Part shown: positions 10,778 through 22,762 of the stretch, piece by piece
How positions within the stretch are numbered: position 1 is the first letter of the stretch
Layout: the number at the start of each line of letters is the position of its first letter
NCBI GenBank assembly: GCA_022702705.1
Contig: CM040425.1
Location: 4,650,001 to 4,714,000 of the forward strand
DNA: 64,000 bases
Direction of reading: 5' to 3'
Source of the DNA: Papilionanthe hookeriana x Papilionanthe teres
Taxonomy: Eukaryota > Streptophyta > Magnoliopsida > Asparagales > Orchidaceae
Notes under the pieces: generated by a model
What the model was told of the DNA's origin: nothing
The model's input: only the letters and a program-made list of their open reading frames with translations
Database searches by the model: none
Translations under genes and position numbers: made by a program

Positions 10778-11744
10778 CTATAACTTCATCTTTTCCTTAT
10801 AAATCTTAGCATTTTCATAAGATTCATTCCTTATTTCTTCAAACTCATTTAATTGCAATAATCTCTTTTCAGCAGCATCTTTCAATTTATAATTGAACTC
10901 TTTAATAGCCCAATATGCTTTATGCTCAAGTTCAAATGGTAATTGACAAGCTTTTCCAAAAATCAGCCTATATGGGGACATTCCTATAGGTGTTCTGTAA
11001 GCAGTCCTATAGGCCCACAAAGCATAATCCAGTTTGATTGCCCAATACTTTCTATTTGGATTAACCGTTTTTTCCAATATTCTTTTAATTTCACGATTGG
11101 ATAATTCAACCAAACCACTTGTCTGCAGATGATAAGCAGTAGCAATGCGATGATTAATATGATATTTCTTTGCTAACTTCCCAATAATCGCATTTCTAAA
11201 ATGACTTCCCCCATCAGTTATGATTACTCTTGGTATTCCAAATCTGCAAAATATGTTCTTTCTAAGAACTTTGCAACACTTTGAGCATCACGTCGAGGTA
11301 AAGCAATAGCTTCAATCCATTTGGAAACACAGTCTAATGCTATCAAAAATAAACATTTCCGAAAGATGGTGTAAATGGTCCCATAAAATCTAGTCCCCAA
11401 ACATCAAATATTTTAACTTCCAACATATAATTGAGGGGCATCTCATTTCTTCTAGAAATATTTCCTACACGTTGACATCTATCATAATTTTTAATATAAA
11501 CATTCACATCCTTAAAAATTGTAGGCCAATAAAATCCTGATTGTAATATTCTATATGCAGTTTCATCACCTCCAAAATGTCCCCCATAATCAGAATCATG
11601 AAATTTTCGAACAAATGCATAAGTCTCTTCCAAAGGTACCAATCTTCGAATTATAAGATCCTTTCCTTGTTTATATAAAAATGGGTCATCCAAAAAATAA
11701 GTCTTAGCATAAGACAGAAATTTCTTTTTTTCATGGTATGTCAA
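10778..11744 (-). pseudogene. pol: Integrase of element C (Athila), broken
   Basis: Integrase inserts the DNA copy. On the minus strand, 11744-11343 carries the N-terminal zinc-binding region and the start of the catalytic core. The first zinc Cys is Tyr (YDRCQ where C..C is expected); the first catalytic Asp is in WGLDFMGP. The open frame then ends. The core end and C-terminal part reopen at 11113-10778, with the Athila hallmark YRLIFGKACQLPFELEHKAYWA (16-20 residues apart from the core). Stops and frameshifts lie between. Inactive as it stands. Confidence 0.8.
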
Positions 11745-11792
11745 ACCATAGGGTATAATATTACTAACAATAAAGTTTACTATGTCTACATA

Positions 11793-13400
11793 CTACGGAA
11801 CACTTAATTCTTTAACAGTGAACAATTTTTCATCAGGAAAATGTTCATTAATTTCTTCAATATCATAGAGAGATTTTTCAATTTCAAGCCTGGACAAATG
11901 ATCAGCAATTTGATTATCAGAACACTTCCTATCTACTATCTCAAAATCGAATTCTTGCAAAAGAAGAATCCATCTTATCAGTCTCAGTTTTGTATCATTT
12001 TTCTTCATTAGGTATTTAATAGCGAGAATGATCGGTATGCACCACACATTGAGTTCCAATTAAATATGATCAAAATTTATCGAAAGGCAAATACTATAGC
12101 TAATAACTCTTTCTCAGTAGTGGTATAATTAATTTGAGCTTCATTAAGAGTTTTACTAGCATAATAAATTACTTTGAAAATTTTATTATATTTCTGACCT
12201 AAAACAGAACCAATAGCATAATCACTAGCATCACACGTTAATTCAAAAGGTTTTTCCCAATTTGGTGAAATTATTACAGGTGCAGTGATTAATTTTTCTT
12301 TTAATGTTTCAAAGGCTTTGAGGCAATCATCATCAAAATTAAAAATTGCATCATTTTCAAGTAAACGACATAAAGGTTTTGTAATCTTTGAAAAGTCTTT
12401 GATGTAATGCACGTAGAATCCGAGCATGTCCTAAAAAACTTCTAATTCCCCTTACATTGGTTGGGCGAGGTAAATTAGATATAACTTGAATTTTTGCGGG
12501 ATCTACCTCCGAACCTTTTACGAAATCCGATGTCCCAAAACAATTCCTTCTGCTACCATAAATTGTCATTTTTCCCAATTAAGGACCAAATTAGTTTCTT
12601 CACAGCATTTTAGAACTTTAGGTAAATGTTCTAAACATGATTCAAACGAAATTCCAAACATTGAAAAGTCATCCATAAAAACTTCAATCCCTTTTTCAAT
12701 CAAATAAAAAAAATAGCCATCATACATCTCTGAACTGTAGCAGAGGCATTACATAAACCAAAGGGCATTCTTCTAAAAGCAAACGTACCATAAGGACTGG
12801 TAAACATAGTTTTCTCTTGATCCTCAGGAGCAATTTGAATTTGGTGGTAGCCAGTATATCCATCCAGAAAACAAAATTATTTATGCCCAGCCAGTCTATC
12901 TAACATTTGATCTAGGAAAGGGAGTGGAAAATGATCTTTCCTTGTGGCTAGGTTTAATTTTCTATAATCAATGCATATTCGCCACCCTTAACTTGTCCTG
13001 TTGGTATCATTTCATTTTTCTCATTAATAGTCACAGTTACTCCTCCTTTCTTAGGAACACAGTGAATAGGACTAACCCATGCACTATCTGAAATAGGGTA
13101 GATAATTCCGGCATCCAACCATTTTAAAATTTCTTTCTTAACAACGTCTTTCATGATAGGATTTAATCTCTTTTTGGGATCAGCCCGCAGTTTGCAATTA
13201 TCTTCCATAAGAATTCTGTGCAAACAAATTAAAGGACTGATTCCTTTAATATCAGTAATTGTCCATCCAAAGGCTTTCTTGTGCTTCTTCAAAATATCAA
13301 GCAAACTCTCTTCTTCTTTTTCAGTTAATTGAGAGGAAATATTATCAGATAAGGATGAGGATTCACCTAGAAAAACATACTTCAAATGATCAGGAAGCAT
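11793..13400 (-). pseudogene. pol: Reverse transcriptase and RNase H of element C, broken
   Basis: RT starts near 13400 on the minus strand (conserved SPIHCVPKKGG at about 13080-13050). The polymerase motif FMDDFS is at 12679-12662 with both Asp codons intact. RNase H follows at 12427-12077 (LTCDASDYAIGSVLGQ, YASKTLNEAQINYTTTEKE) and 12059-11793 (connection end with SDNQIADHLSRLE). At least three frame breaks separate these blocks. Domain order is normal for Ty3/Gypsy pol. Lineage is Athila by similarity of RNase H and integrase. Confidence 0.8.
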
Positions 13401-13758
13401 TTTTAGCTCAAGTTCAGGAGGTTTTCAATTGATGGACCATAAGATTCATCTTTTTTCAGTCATATCCAACAATTCAAAACTTTCATGAACATACTTTAAA
13501 TCTTCCTCTTGAAAATCTTCAGAATCAAATAACTCCTCTTCTTACTTATATTCCAATTCTTCTCTTTCAGCTTTCTCTTCATAAGTTGATTTGAAATGAC
13601 ATTCACGTAAATATTCAATAACATCCATCCTATAGCACTCATCTTCTTTACCTCTAGCAGGATATTTCATCTATTTTGAAATATTAATTGTAACGATCCG
13701 ATCATTAACCCTCATCGTTAATTCCCTTTTTGCACATCTATCATAGCTCTGCCTGTAA

Positions 13759-14268
13759 CTAGAAAGGTCTCCCCAAAATTATGGGTATCTCTTTATCTTC
13801 CTCCATATCTAACACAATGAAATCCATAGGAAAATTAAATTGATCCACTTTTACTAAAACATCTTCTATAATTCCTTTAGGATATGTGATCGAACGATCT
13901 GCTAATTGCAGAGTTACAGTAGTTGGGGTTATTTCTCCTAGTCCCAGTCTTTTGAATATTGATAGAGGCATAAGGTTAATGCTTGCACCCAAATCACATA
14001 ATGCTTTTCTACAGAATCTTTCTCCAATTGCACAAGGAATTATGAAACTACCAGGATCTTTAAGTTTTTCAGGAAGCTTTTTCTGAATTATCGCACTGCA
14101 CTCCTCACTAAGTGCAACAGTCTCATTTTCTTCAAACTTCCTCTTTTTATTAATAAAATCCTTCATAAATTTTGCATAGCTTGGCATTTGTTCTAGGGCT
14201 TCAGCAAATGGAATATTAATGGTAAGCTTCTTTAATATCTCCAATAATTTTGAAAATTGCTTATCCAA
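13759..14268 (-). pseudogene. pol: Aspartic protease of element C
   Basis: The retropepsin-type domain has its active-site motif in ALCDLGASINLMPLS, so the catalytic Asp is kept. The flap and C-terminal half are visible (ADRSITYPKGIIEDVLVKV), ending IPIILGRPF. It processes the Gag-Pol polyprotein. The frame ends right after GRPF, and a decayed linker leads to RT (13758-13401). Confidence 0.75.
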
Positions 14269-14712
14269 CTTTTGTTGACGAAGTCTCTAAGGAAATGGAG
14301 GTGGTGTTTTTTCTAAATCAACCTTAGGTGGAGAAATAGGTCTTTCAAAACCTTTTGGAGCGTCCTCTTTAGGTCTTTCAATCTCTTCTTTCTCTACTTC
14401 AGTTTCTTTTTGAACTCTACCTTCCAATTCTTTTCCACTTCTCAGTTGAATTGCTTTTACTTATTCTTTATTCTTTTCTCTTGGATTCACTTTAGTATTA
14501 CGTGGAAACATTCCTTGGGATCTATAACTTAAGGCATTTGCAATTTGTCCCAATTGATTTTCAATATTATTGATGATTGCTCCTTGAATTTATAATTAAT
14601 TTCCCATATGTGATACTACTTCTTCCATAGACAACTTCTTCTCCTTATTTTGTAAAACATTGTTATAATCTGAAGGATAAGTTAATCTATTATTATTATT
14701 ACCTTGGTTGTT

Positions 14713-15834
14713 CTAATTCCTCAATGGGTTTACTTGGTGTTTCCCCCATTGTTGATTAACACCACCCTGATTATTGTTATTCCAGTTAAAATTTGGATGA
14801 TTCTTCCAACCTAGGTTATAATAATTGGAATATGGGTTGTTAGGTTTACTTATAGCTTTCACAGTTTCTGGTGAAGAATAAGAATCAACCATTTGGCTTA
14901 ATGAATTTTCTTCAATCATGAGATTTGGCTGAGAAATATTCATCCCAAATTGGTTTGTCTTCCCTGATACAACATCAACTTGATTTGCTAACATTGTAAA
15001 AGCATCATTCTCATAAACACTGACTACCTTTTTAGGATTTAACCTTTCAGAAGGCCATTGAAAATTATTAGTAGCCATTTCTTCAATTAAAGCATAAGCA
15101 TCAGAAAATGGTTTAAACATTAATGATCCACCAGCAGCAACATCGATGATTGATCTAAGAGATCCAACTAATCCATTATAAAAAGTTTGAATTATTAACC
15201 AATCTGGTATCGCATGATGTGGACATTTCCTGAGGAGATCTTTAAATCTTTCCCATGCTTCATATATTGATTCCCCTTCAAACTGACAAAAAGATGTTAT
15301 ATCATTTCTCAACTTAGCAGTCTTAGATGGTGGAAAATATTTAGCAAGGAACTTTTGTGACAGTTCACCCCAAGTTCTTATTGATCCAGGTGATATTGAA
15401 TGTAATCATATTTTAGCTTTATCCCTTAGTGAGAAAGGAAAAAGTCTAAGTCTAATAGCATCATCCGAAACACCATCATATTTAAAAGTAGCACACAACT
15501 CTAGAAAATTAGCAAGATGCAAATTAGGATCTTCAGTTGTTGCTCCCCCAAACTGATTATTAGACACCATTTGGATAATAGCAGGTTTAAGCTCAAAAGA
15601 ATTAGCAGCTACAACAGGATTTTGAATACTACCACGAAATTCATCTACTGTAGGGTTAACATAATCTCTTAAAGGTCTTAATTCTTGATAGATGACTACA
15701 TTTTGATTTTGATGATTTGCCATTTCTTGAAAATTTTTATCTTTTTCTGTATTTTTAATTTTTTTGATTTTTCTGATAGTTCTTTCTAATTCAGAATCGT
15801 AAGGCACAAGTCCTTCAGAACCTGAACTACGCAT
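14713..15834 (-). pseudogene. gag: gag of element C (one internal stop)
   Basis: The likely start is the ATG at 15834 (MRSSGSEGLVPYD), because element D shows the same start region at 63250. The retrotransposon-gag domain follows (LELCATFKYDG, then CPHHAIPDWLIIQTFYNGL), with an Asn-rich C-terminus. A single TGA at about 15406-15408 stands where Trp is likely; the same frame continues to 14713, and decayed coding sequence extends to the protease at 14268. Confidence 0.78.
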
Positions 15835-15936
15835 ACAACAATAAAACAAAACCAAACACAACACACTAACAAAAACAAAGAAAAGTAAAAAATTTAAAAT
15901 TTATTAATTTTTTTTAAAATGCAATTTAATTGTTTT

Positions 15937-15953
15937 CCCCAGCAACGATGCCA
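15937..15953 (-). other. Primer-binding site of element C (tRNA-Asp type)
   Basis: On the minus strand the sequence is TGGCATCGTTGCTGGGG, which differs at a few positions from the complement of plant tRNA-Asp, the usual Athila primer (TGGCGCCGTTGCCGGGG). It lies 7 bases inside the 5' LTR. Confidence 0.82.
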
Positions 15954-15960
15954 AAAACTT

Positions 15961-17809
15961 TGGTTCCGCCCGAGTAAATATATGTGCTTACAAATATGAT
16001 ATGAAAATTGGCAATGACACCAAAAACTTGGGCCGCGAGGAATATATGTATGTGCGCCAAAAACTTGACTCCACACCAAATATATTTGCTGATGATTTAG
16101 ATATGAAAATTATGATTTTTATAATATGGGATACTACGCAAGTATACGTATCGTTTATCAAGTAATATAGGACTTTCTGATTAAGCCTCGAGATATCTAA
16201 CCCACAGGGAAAATGTAAAATCTTTAAAGAAATAAAAAAATTATCTTTTTACTTTTTTATGGCTTTTGAAAGTATGTATTGATTTTTAAAAGTTTTGAAA
16301 GTATATATGTCTTTTGAAATTTCCTTAATAAAATGTTAAGCAAGAAATTAAAATTATAATAAATGATAACACTGTATGTAAAATACTATTAATTAGAATA
16401 TCTTTTTCTTTCCTTTTATGAAGTAGTAATAATTATTAAAGTATTATTGTGGAAGTTTTTAAATTTTGTTGTGACAAATAGAAGCAAATGTGTTCTTTAC
16501 CCTTACTTGGTTCTATAAAGAACATATGTTAATTTGAAATTTTTATCAGTTTGAACATGGTTAGGCAAGGAAGATACCAGTCTCTCACTCTAGAGTTCCC
16601 TCAATTCCCACCACCTGGGGGCCAACTTCTCATAATAAAACTCAAAACTTCAAACCAAATTTGGGGGTTTTAGCCTGTCACTCTAAAATCCTCTAATTTT
16701 ACTCCCTTCCATAAAAATATCTTCTAATATTACATTCAATTATATGGACTACAATTCTCACCCATATAAATGCATGTGATTCTTACTAACTTTTATGAGA
16801 CAATACCGCATTGGATCTTACATAATCTCAAGAAATTCTACAACTTAACAGGACAAATTAAGAAGTAAACAAAGTTTTTAGAATCAATCTTCACAACTTC
16901 TTCCAACTTTTAAACACTTATACTTTCCACAACAATTCTCATTAAATTAATTACTTCTCCATTTAAGAAAGAAAAAGATAAAGTAAACTACTCAGAATGT
17001 ATTGAGAAAATACAAAAACACATTGATTTGAAATTAAAAACCATAAGAAAAACAACAAACAGAAACAAGTATTAATTAAAAAACTAAATATAAGAACAAA
17101 AGTAAACACTTATCTGAAAATTCTCTCCACAAGACTCAGGAAGTTTCTCTGAAACTTTAACTCTTCACTAAACTACTCTTCAGAGCGGATCTCCCAACTC
17201 CGATGACTCAGAATAAATTTCAGACTTCAATAAAAACTAAAAAAAAAAGAAAAGAAGTGGGAAGAAGAAGACTTCACTCCGACCCTTTTCTCCTTTCTAC
17301 TCTCTACTCCTACTCCAAATTAAAACTAAAATAAAATCTCTCTAAAAATAAAATGGAAGAACCCTTCAAAATGCAAAGGAAAGGCTCCTTAATCTTTCCT
17401 AAGACTCTCTTTAAATAGTAAACGAAAAGGTGCCTTGGTGTGTCCAGATTCAATGTATCTACCAAAGTATGCACCCCTTCATTCAAACTTGCCGCCCAAA
17501 GGAAGTTATGGAAGTTACCACTAAGAGTTGCATCCCATCCCCTTTGAAATTGGTGTCAAATTCATTTGAATTCGATTTTTAACTGTGGCGGCTAAGCGCC
17601 AGCCCAGCGGCGCTTAGCCACCAGTGCCAAATTTTCATTTTTCATCTTTTTTTGCTCCAAATTTGATCCAATTTTGTTCCTTTCATCATGACCATCCATT
17701 TTCATCATACCTGCAAGACAAAAAATAAAATAACTTCCATTAAAGTGCAATATCATTAAAAATAGGTAAAAAAATGTGCATAAAAATACTATATGTTTTA
17801 GGTGTATCA
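15961..17809 (-). repeat. Element C 5' LTR
   Basis: This pairs with 4226-6081. A minus-strand TATTTAAA box is at 17410-17417. A near-perfect inverted repeat, GGCGGCTAAGCGCC (17587-17600) and GGCGCTTAGCCACC (17609-17622), forms a hairpin. No gene is present. Confidence 0.9.
17587..17622. repeat. GC-rich hairpin motif in element C LTR
   Basis: Two 14-base arms (GGCGGCTAAGCGCC and GGCGCTTAGCCACC) are reverse complements apart from one base, with an 8-base spacer. Related motifs sit at 5859-5901, 9126-9214 and 10224-10260. Confidence 0.7.
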
Positions 17810-17814
17810 CATAC
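17810..17814. repeat. Target-site duplication of element C, right copy (CATAC)
   Basis: Matches 4221-4225. A's gag reading frame resumes immediately after it. Confidence 0.92.
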
Positions 17815-19030
17815 TTCGATGGAGGAACTTAAGTATGAAGTGTGAACCACAGCTTCAGGAACAGCATGCGGTCGGTATCCTACTGAAGAGTATCCATGGC
17901 TCGATAGAACTTCTCCTTAAAGGATTCACAATTAAGACTTTCGAGAAGTTTCTTAGCAAGGCCTGGAGCTTGCAGGAGGAAGCGAAACAACTGAGTTTCG
18001 TTGATAAGACTGATAAGCAGAAGCCCGTAAAGGCATTTAAAAAGAAATCTGGGATCGTCGCGGTAGTGGATAAAGGTAAACAACCAGTGCAGATACAGCC
18101 AGAGCGGCCACAGCCAAGTTATCAACCACCGCAACGGATTTATCAACAGCCTCAACAGAGCTATCAACAGCCTCAACCAAGCTATCAATTGTGGCAGCAT
18201 GACCAACCGCCGCCTCGTCCACCACGCGCCTGAAGCAACTTCTGAATAAGGAATACCCCTTCAAGACTAAAGCAGTGGCTAAGATGTTTCACAGTTTGAT
18301 GAAGATGCTTGACTTTCAACTACCAGAGCCTAGGAGGCCGGAAGAAGTCGACAAGAAGGATCATCCGAATTACTGTCTGTCGATGTCTTGCTTCACCTTC
18401 AAGAATTGGCTCGAGCATAACCTCCGGAAAGGGAACATAACGATCCTGAAGGAATACATAATGGAACCCCAAAAGGGAGGTTCCGTCAATGTTATTTCAG
18501 TGGATCGTATTGTTCTGATAGGCCTGTACACGACCGATGATGGATGGAGTACTGTCTGGAAGAAGTCTTCGAAGAAAAGTTTGGATCACATCCAGACTGT
18601 TTCAGTGCGTGCTTAAACTCAGGATTTGAAACCTGTTAAGCTGGCACTATCGCTTGATATTGAAGAACTGCCCTAGAAGGAGGAGAAGATCGTGCAAGAA
18701 AAGAAGACTGAGGCTCCGAAGGGTAGAGTAGGGGTTGCTTTTCCTAGGATGATTGTTTCTGATTCAGGGGAGAAATCCCTCGGACCTTTGACTCTGTATG
18801 ATTATTTGCTCGCCCTGGCGGGATCTTATAATGATAAGATTTTTGGTGTTGGCTACGTTTTGACTGTTTCTAACCATTATGTAACTAACGAAAACCAACC
18901 TAATCTTGATTTCGATACGAATAATGATTCTCAAATCATACAAAACCTCGATAACCATGACGAAGGGGAAAACGTTCACAAAAATGGCTATGAAAGTCCA
19001 ACGAGCGACGAGTCCGTTTTTGAATTCTGA
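17815..19030 (+). pseudogene. gag: gag of A, C-terminal part and Gag-Pro linker
   Basis: Continues the gag interrupted at 4225: WRNLSMKCEPQLQEQ, then a conserved helical region (GILLKSIHG, LLKGFTIKTFEKFL) to 18233, ending in a Gln/Pro-rich tract with repeated QQPQ and PSYQ units. A 1-bp deletion relative to B near 18230 shifts the frame. The next block (18275-18616) carries the remnant of a C.YH...EDC-type zinc region (HPNYC; the second half is lost here) and QKGGSVNVIS. A further block (18692-19030) has SGEKSLGPLTLYDYLL and GVGYVLTVSN, shared with B but of unknown function. Confidence 0.72.
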
Positions 19031-19176
19031 GGAGCTCCGATTGCGATAGAATTAGAGCCGTCAGATTCCGGAGCGACTTTAGAAGAGCCAGTCGTTCCAA
19101 TTCAAGAAAAACCAGGCTAGATTCAGAAGAAGTAACAGAAGTTAATCTAAGAAGCGGAAATGTTCTACCCCCGAGA

Positions 19177-19842
19177 ATGGGTCCAAAGGATAAAGGAAAG
19201 CAGGTGATAGCTCAGGAAGAGACAACCCCAGCAGAAGAATTGCCCATTTGGGAAGAAATTGAAGAACCTGGTAATAAAGTGGACTATAACGTGCTAGCCC
19301 ATCTTAGGAAGCTACCAGCCAAATTGAGCATCTACGATGCTTTGATCCTGTCAAAGGAGATGAGAGAAACTCTGGTCAAGGCCTTACTTGATCCAGAAAT
19401 TTGTTTAGCTCAAATGGCCAGTAATTTATTAGACGAGGTTTGCTCGTTGAGAGAACAGCGCGGTATTACCTTCACGGACAATGATCTACTTCTTGGAACA
19501 GCTGATCACACTCGACCATTGTACATTTCAATCTCCATCAGAAAGTTCACACTCTCCAGGGTGTTAGTTTCTCCAGGAGCATCAATCAACATAATGAACC
19601 ATCGGACGTTAGCATACTTTGAGATTGATGCCCATGATCTCGAAGTAGACAGGATGTTACTGAGAGGATTCAATCAAAAAGGAGAAAGAGCCCTTGGATC
19701 AATAACACTATTAATGAAGATCGGTGATTTGGCAAGAACAACCATAAAATTCCACATAATTGATTCTGAGACATCATTCAACGCACTACTGGGTCGGCCG
19801 TGGATCCATGAAAACCGGATGGTACCGTCGTCTCTGCACTAG
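19177..19842 (+). pseudogene. pol: Protease region of A, catalytic Asp lost
   Basis: 221 codons are open, from MGPKDKGK to SSLH. A helical N-terminal half (VDYNVLAHLRKLPAKLSIYDAL) is typical of the Tat lineage. The retropepsin domain follows (about residues 110-221: SRVLVSPGASINIMN, ALLGRPWIHENRMVPS). The catalytic triplet should read D-x-G; here codon 19570-19572 is TCT (Ser), while B has GAT (Asp) at the same place. So the enzyme would be dead even though the frame is intact. It ends in TAG (19840-19842), a stop also present at the homologous codon in B; sequence after it is still coding-like. Confidence 0.82.
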
Positions 19843-20629
19843 TGCATAAAGTATTATGAAGGAGGGGGAGAACAGTGTATCAAAGGTGACTTGTAACCGT
19901 TCTCCGTGCATGAAATCAGAATCCACGAAGATGCAGCCTACTACGCGCCTCCGAAGAAAACTATCTTTTCCAGAAATGCCATGCCAAATAAAGAAAAAAG
20001 ATTTTGAGACGATGAAGAACCTGAAATTCTTGTTCAACAGTTACTCACCACTCCCTTACAGAGAAATGGTGAAGGTTTCTCCAGAACTCACACCCGAGGT
20101 CGAGGCCGGGGATGAGGTCGAGGAAGAAACGGTGGAACAGTTGAACAGAAGAAACCGGTCATCGATGTTAATTGGGAGGATAGTTTCGAAGAAGAAAAAA
20201 CTAAGAAGGAAGTAATGAAGATAAACTAGAAGAAAGCCCAGTTCAAGATCTCTCTCGAAGATGAAAAGAATAAAGAATAAAAAGCAATGTACGAGAAGAT
20301 AAACCACTATGTACATACTATGACCCTAACCCCAATCCACCCTGTAAGGTCGATGGTATGGTGGTCAAGGAAGTGCATAATGGAGGTGCTAACCCGATTA
20401 AGTTCTATCGTGGTGCTTCTTCTTCCAATGCTGAAAATGATGTACAATTTGAAGATGTTGCTTCATCTAAATTAATGGAATTGCCTTTTGAGTGGTATTT
20501 TCCCTGTGTTCAAAATTTAATACAGCGTGGTATCTTGCCTAAACAGTGGTCGAAGGGTCAATCACAGTGCTTTAAAAAATTATAGAATAATGCCAGTCGG
20601 CCTCCCAGTTTAAAGCATGGTCTCGGATT
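19843..20629 (+). pseudogene. pol: Protease-RT linker of A
   Basis: After the amber stop the same frame continues with recognisable polyprotein sequence (CIKYYEGG, then an interrupted SVHE...HEDAAYYAPPKKTIFSRN), collinear with B. Further on is MYEKINHYVHTMTLTPIHP (20287) and a conserved stretch ELPFEWYFPCVQNLIQRGILP. Stops and frameshifts are frequent. Ogre elements are reported to have an intron in this interval, so part of it may not have been translated. Confidence 0.55.
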
Positions 20630-21700
20630 TGGCACAGTAGCACAGCTGAAGTTTCAGAATTTTGCTTGGTTGTCACTTGCGAGTCTAATGAAGACTGCTT
20701 GGAAGCCTCAGATGATCTCGAGGATCTACCAATCGGAGACGCTCCGCCAGAATTTGAAGAAGAGATTAAATCCACAATAGACGAGTTAATGGAAGTTAAC
20801 TTAGGTACTAGCGAAGAGCCTAGACCGACCTTTGTTAGCTCCTTACTCAACAAAGAAGACTCCGAAAACATGATCAAGCTACTAATGGAATTTAAAGACT
20901 GTTTTGCTTGGAGTTACGACGAAATGCCAGGATTAGCTCCAGAAGTCGCAGTTCACAAGCTAGGAGTGGATCACACTGCCGTTCCAGTCAGACATGCTAT
21001 GAGAAGAATGCGTCTAGAGATTGAAAAATAAGTAATAGCTGATGTCAAGAAGCTCATCGACTCTAAATTTATCCGTGAAGAACAATATCCAACTTGGTTA
21101 GCCAATGTGGTACCAGTCAGAAAAAAGAACGATCAGATCAGAATCTGTGTGGATTTCAGAGATTTGAATAAAGCGTGCCCAAAAGATGAATTTCCACTAC
21201 AAATTCCAGAATTAATGATCTACATCGCTTCGACACATGAAGTCTTCTCTTTTATGGATGGATCATCAGGATATAATCAGATAAAGATGGCACTGAAAGA
21301 TGAAAAGCTCACAACCTTCAGAATGCCAATTGGAGTATACTGTTACACAGTAATGCCTTTCGGATTGAAGAACGCAGGAGCGACCTACCAAAGAGCAATG
21401 ACAAGGATTTTTGATGATCTCATTCACAACCAAGTTGAGTGCTACGTGGATGATGTGGTCATCAAAAGCAAACTAAAAAAAGATCACTTGTATGATTTGA
21501 GAATTGTTTTCGAGCGATTAAGACAGTTTAACCTTAAGATGAATCCCTTGAAATGCGCCTTCGACGTCGCCTCTAGGAAATTCTTAGGATTTGTTGTCCG
21601 ACATCGCGGAATTGAAATCGACCTGGAGAAGATTAAAGCTATCTTATAAATACCGCCTCCCAAAACCTTGAAACAATTATGATCCTTTCAAGGGAAGTTG
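20630..21700 (+). pseudogene. pol: Reverse transcriptase of A
   Basis: RT copies element RNA into DNA. Upstream is the connecting segment (FKDCFAWSYDEMPGLAPEV). The palm and finger motifs follow: VPVRKKNDQIRICVDFRDLN, FSFMDGSSGYNQIKM, MPFGLKNAGATYQRAM, and the catalytic YVDD with both Asp codons intact (21449-21454). In-frame stops lie at 21029 (TAA, CAA in B), 21647 (TAA, GAA in B) and about 21680 (TGA, CGA in B). Sequence agrees closely with B. Confidence 0.88.
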
Positions 21701-22757
21701 GCATATCTTCGACGCTTTATCTCGAATTTATCAGGTATGTGTCAGCCCTTCTCGGCATTGGTTAAAAAGGACGCCAAATTTGTTAGGGAAGAAAAATGCA
21801 AGCAAGCCTTCGAGGACATTAAGCAGTATTTAATGACACCTCCTGTCTTAGCAGCCCCAGTCTCGGGTAGACCGTTGACACTTTATACCGCGGCTTTAGA
21901 CGACTCCCTTGGAGCCCTGCTAGCCCAAGTCAATGACGAGGGTAAAGAAAATGCTCTCTACTACTTAAGTCGTCGTCTAATTCTGATGGAAGTAAAGTAT
22001 CTTTCGATTGAGAAGCATTGTTTGGCCCTGGTCTTTGCAGCCCAAAAAGCTCAGGCACTACATGCTTTCTCATAAGTTCAACCTTATTTCGAAGTTTAAT
22101 CCATTGCAATACCTGATTACCCGTCCGACCTTTTTCGGCAAACTAGCCTGGTGGTCAAGGATACTATTGCAATTCGATATAACCTTTGTCCCTCTTCATG
22201 CCGTAAAAGGACAAGTCCTAGCAGACTTCCTCGCAGTGCACCCTTTACCGGCAGAGTCGTCTCTCAACGACGACTTACTCAACGAGCAGATAATGAGCTT
22301 AGAAGACCCCGACGATCGACGTTGGGAACTGTACTTCGATGGAGCATCTTCAGCACATAGGGATAAAGAATTGCAAACGGTAGTGCCCGATAAGGCAGGA
22401 ATCAGACTAATATTTATAACGCCGGAGCGGGGGATGTTAAGGTACTCCTACCATTTAACAGAGTCGTGCAGGAATAACGAAGCAGAATACGAAGCCCTTA
22501 TAACTGGACTGGAGTTGACCATTCAAATGGGCATAATAGATATCAACATTTACGGTGATTCTAAGTTGATCATACAACAGGTCGCAGGACAATACAGAAT
22601 TTTGAAACCAAGGCTCGAGCAATACTTTCAGTATGCCATGAAGTTGTTGGAGCAGATTCCGAATGTAACAATCTACAAAATTCCCATAAGAGAAAATGCC
22701 ATTGCAGATACGCTAGCATGCCTTAAAAAGAATTTGCCTGCCTACAGGACGAGTTAG
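21701..22757 (+). pseudogene. pol: RNase H and archaeal-type second RNase H of A
   Basis: The first RNase H (about 21740-22075) is a degenerate Ty3-type domain (LYTAALDDSLGALLAQ, ALYYLSRRL) with a 1-base insertion near 22050 that shifts the frame. The second (about 22320-22740) is the archaeal-type RNase H that defines Tat elements: YFDGAS, NNEAEYEAL, YGDSKL and a final Asp in NAIADTLA, so all four catalytic acidic residues are present. It removes RNA from RNA-DNA hybrids. Confidence 0.85.
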
Positions 22758-22762
22758 TTGAA

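Larger units (their letters stand above)
4226..17809 (-). mobile_element. Element C: Athila-lineage Ty3/Gypsy retrotransposon
   Basis: C is 13.6 kb, minus strand. Its LTRs (4226-6081 and 15961-17809) are about 1.85 kb, begin TG and end CA. It has a tRNA-Asp-like primer-binding site at 15937-15953 and a G-rich polypurine tract beside the left LTR. Reading leftwards come gag, protease, RT, RNase H and integrase, then a long 3' region with ORFs typical of Athila. The integrase end (MSPYRLIFGKACQLP..LEHKAYWA) and the RT motif FMDDF are Athila-like. CATAC target-site duplications flank it. Every coding region carries stops or frameshifts, so this copy is not autonomous. Confidence 0.92.

Noticed and set aside
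17880..18206. Minus-strand frame opposite gag with Leu/Trp-rich repeats
   Set aside because: It is the antisense of the Gln/Pro-rich gag tail; repeat composition creates it.
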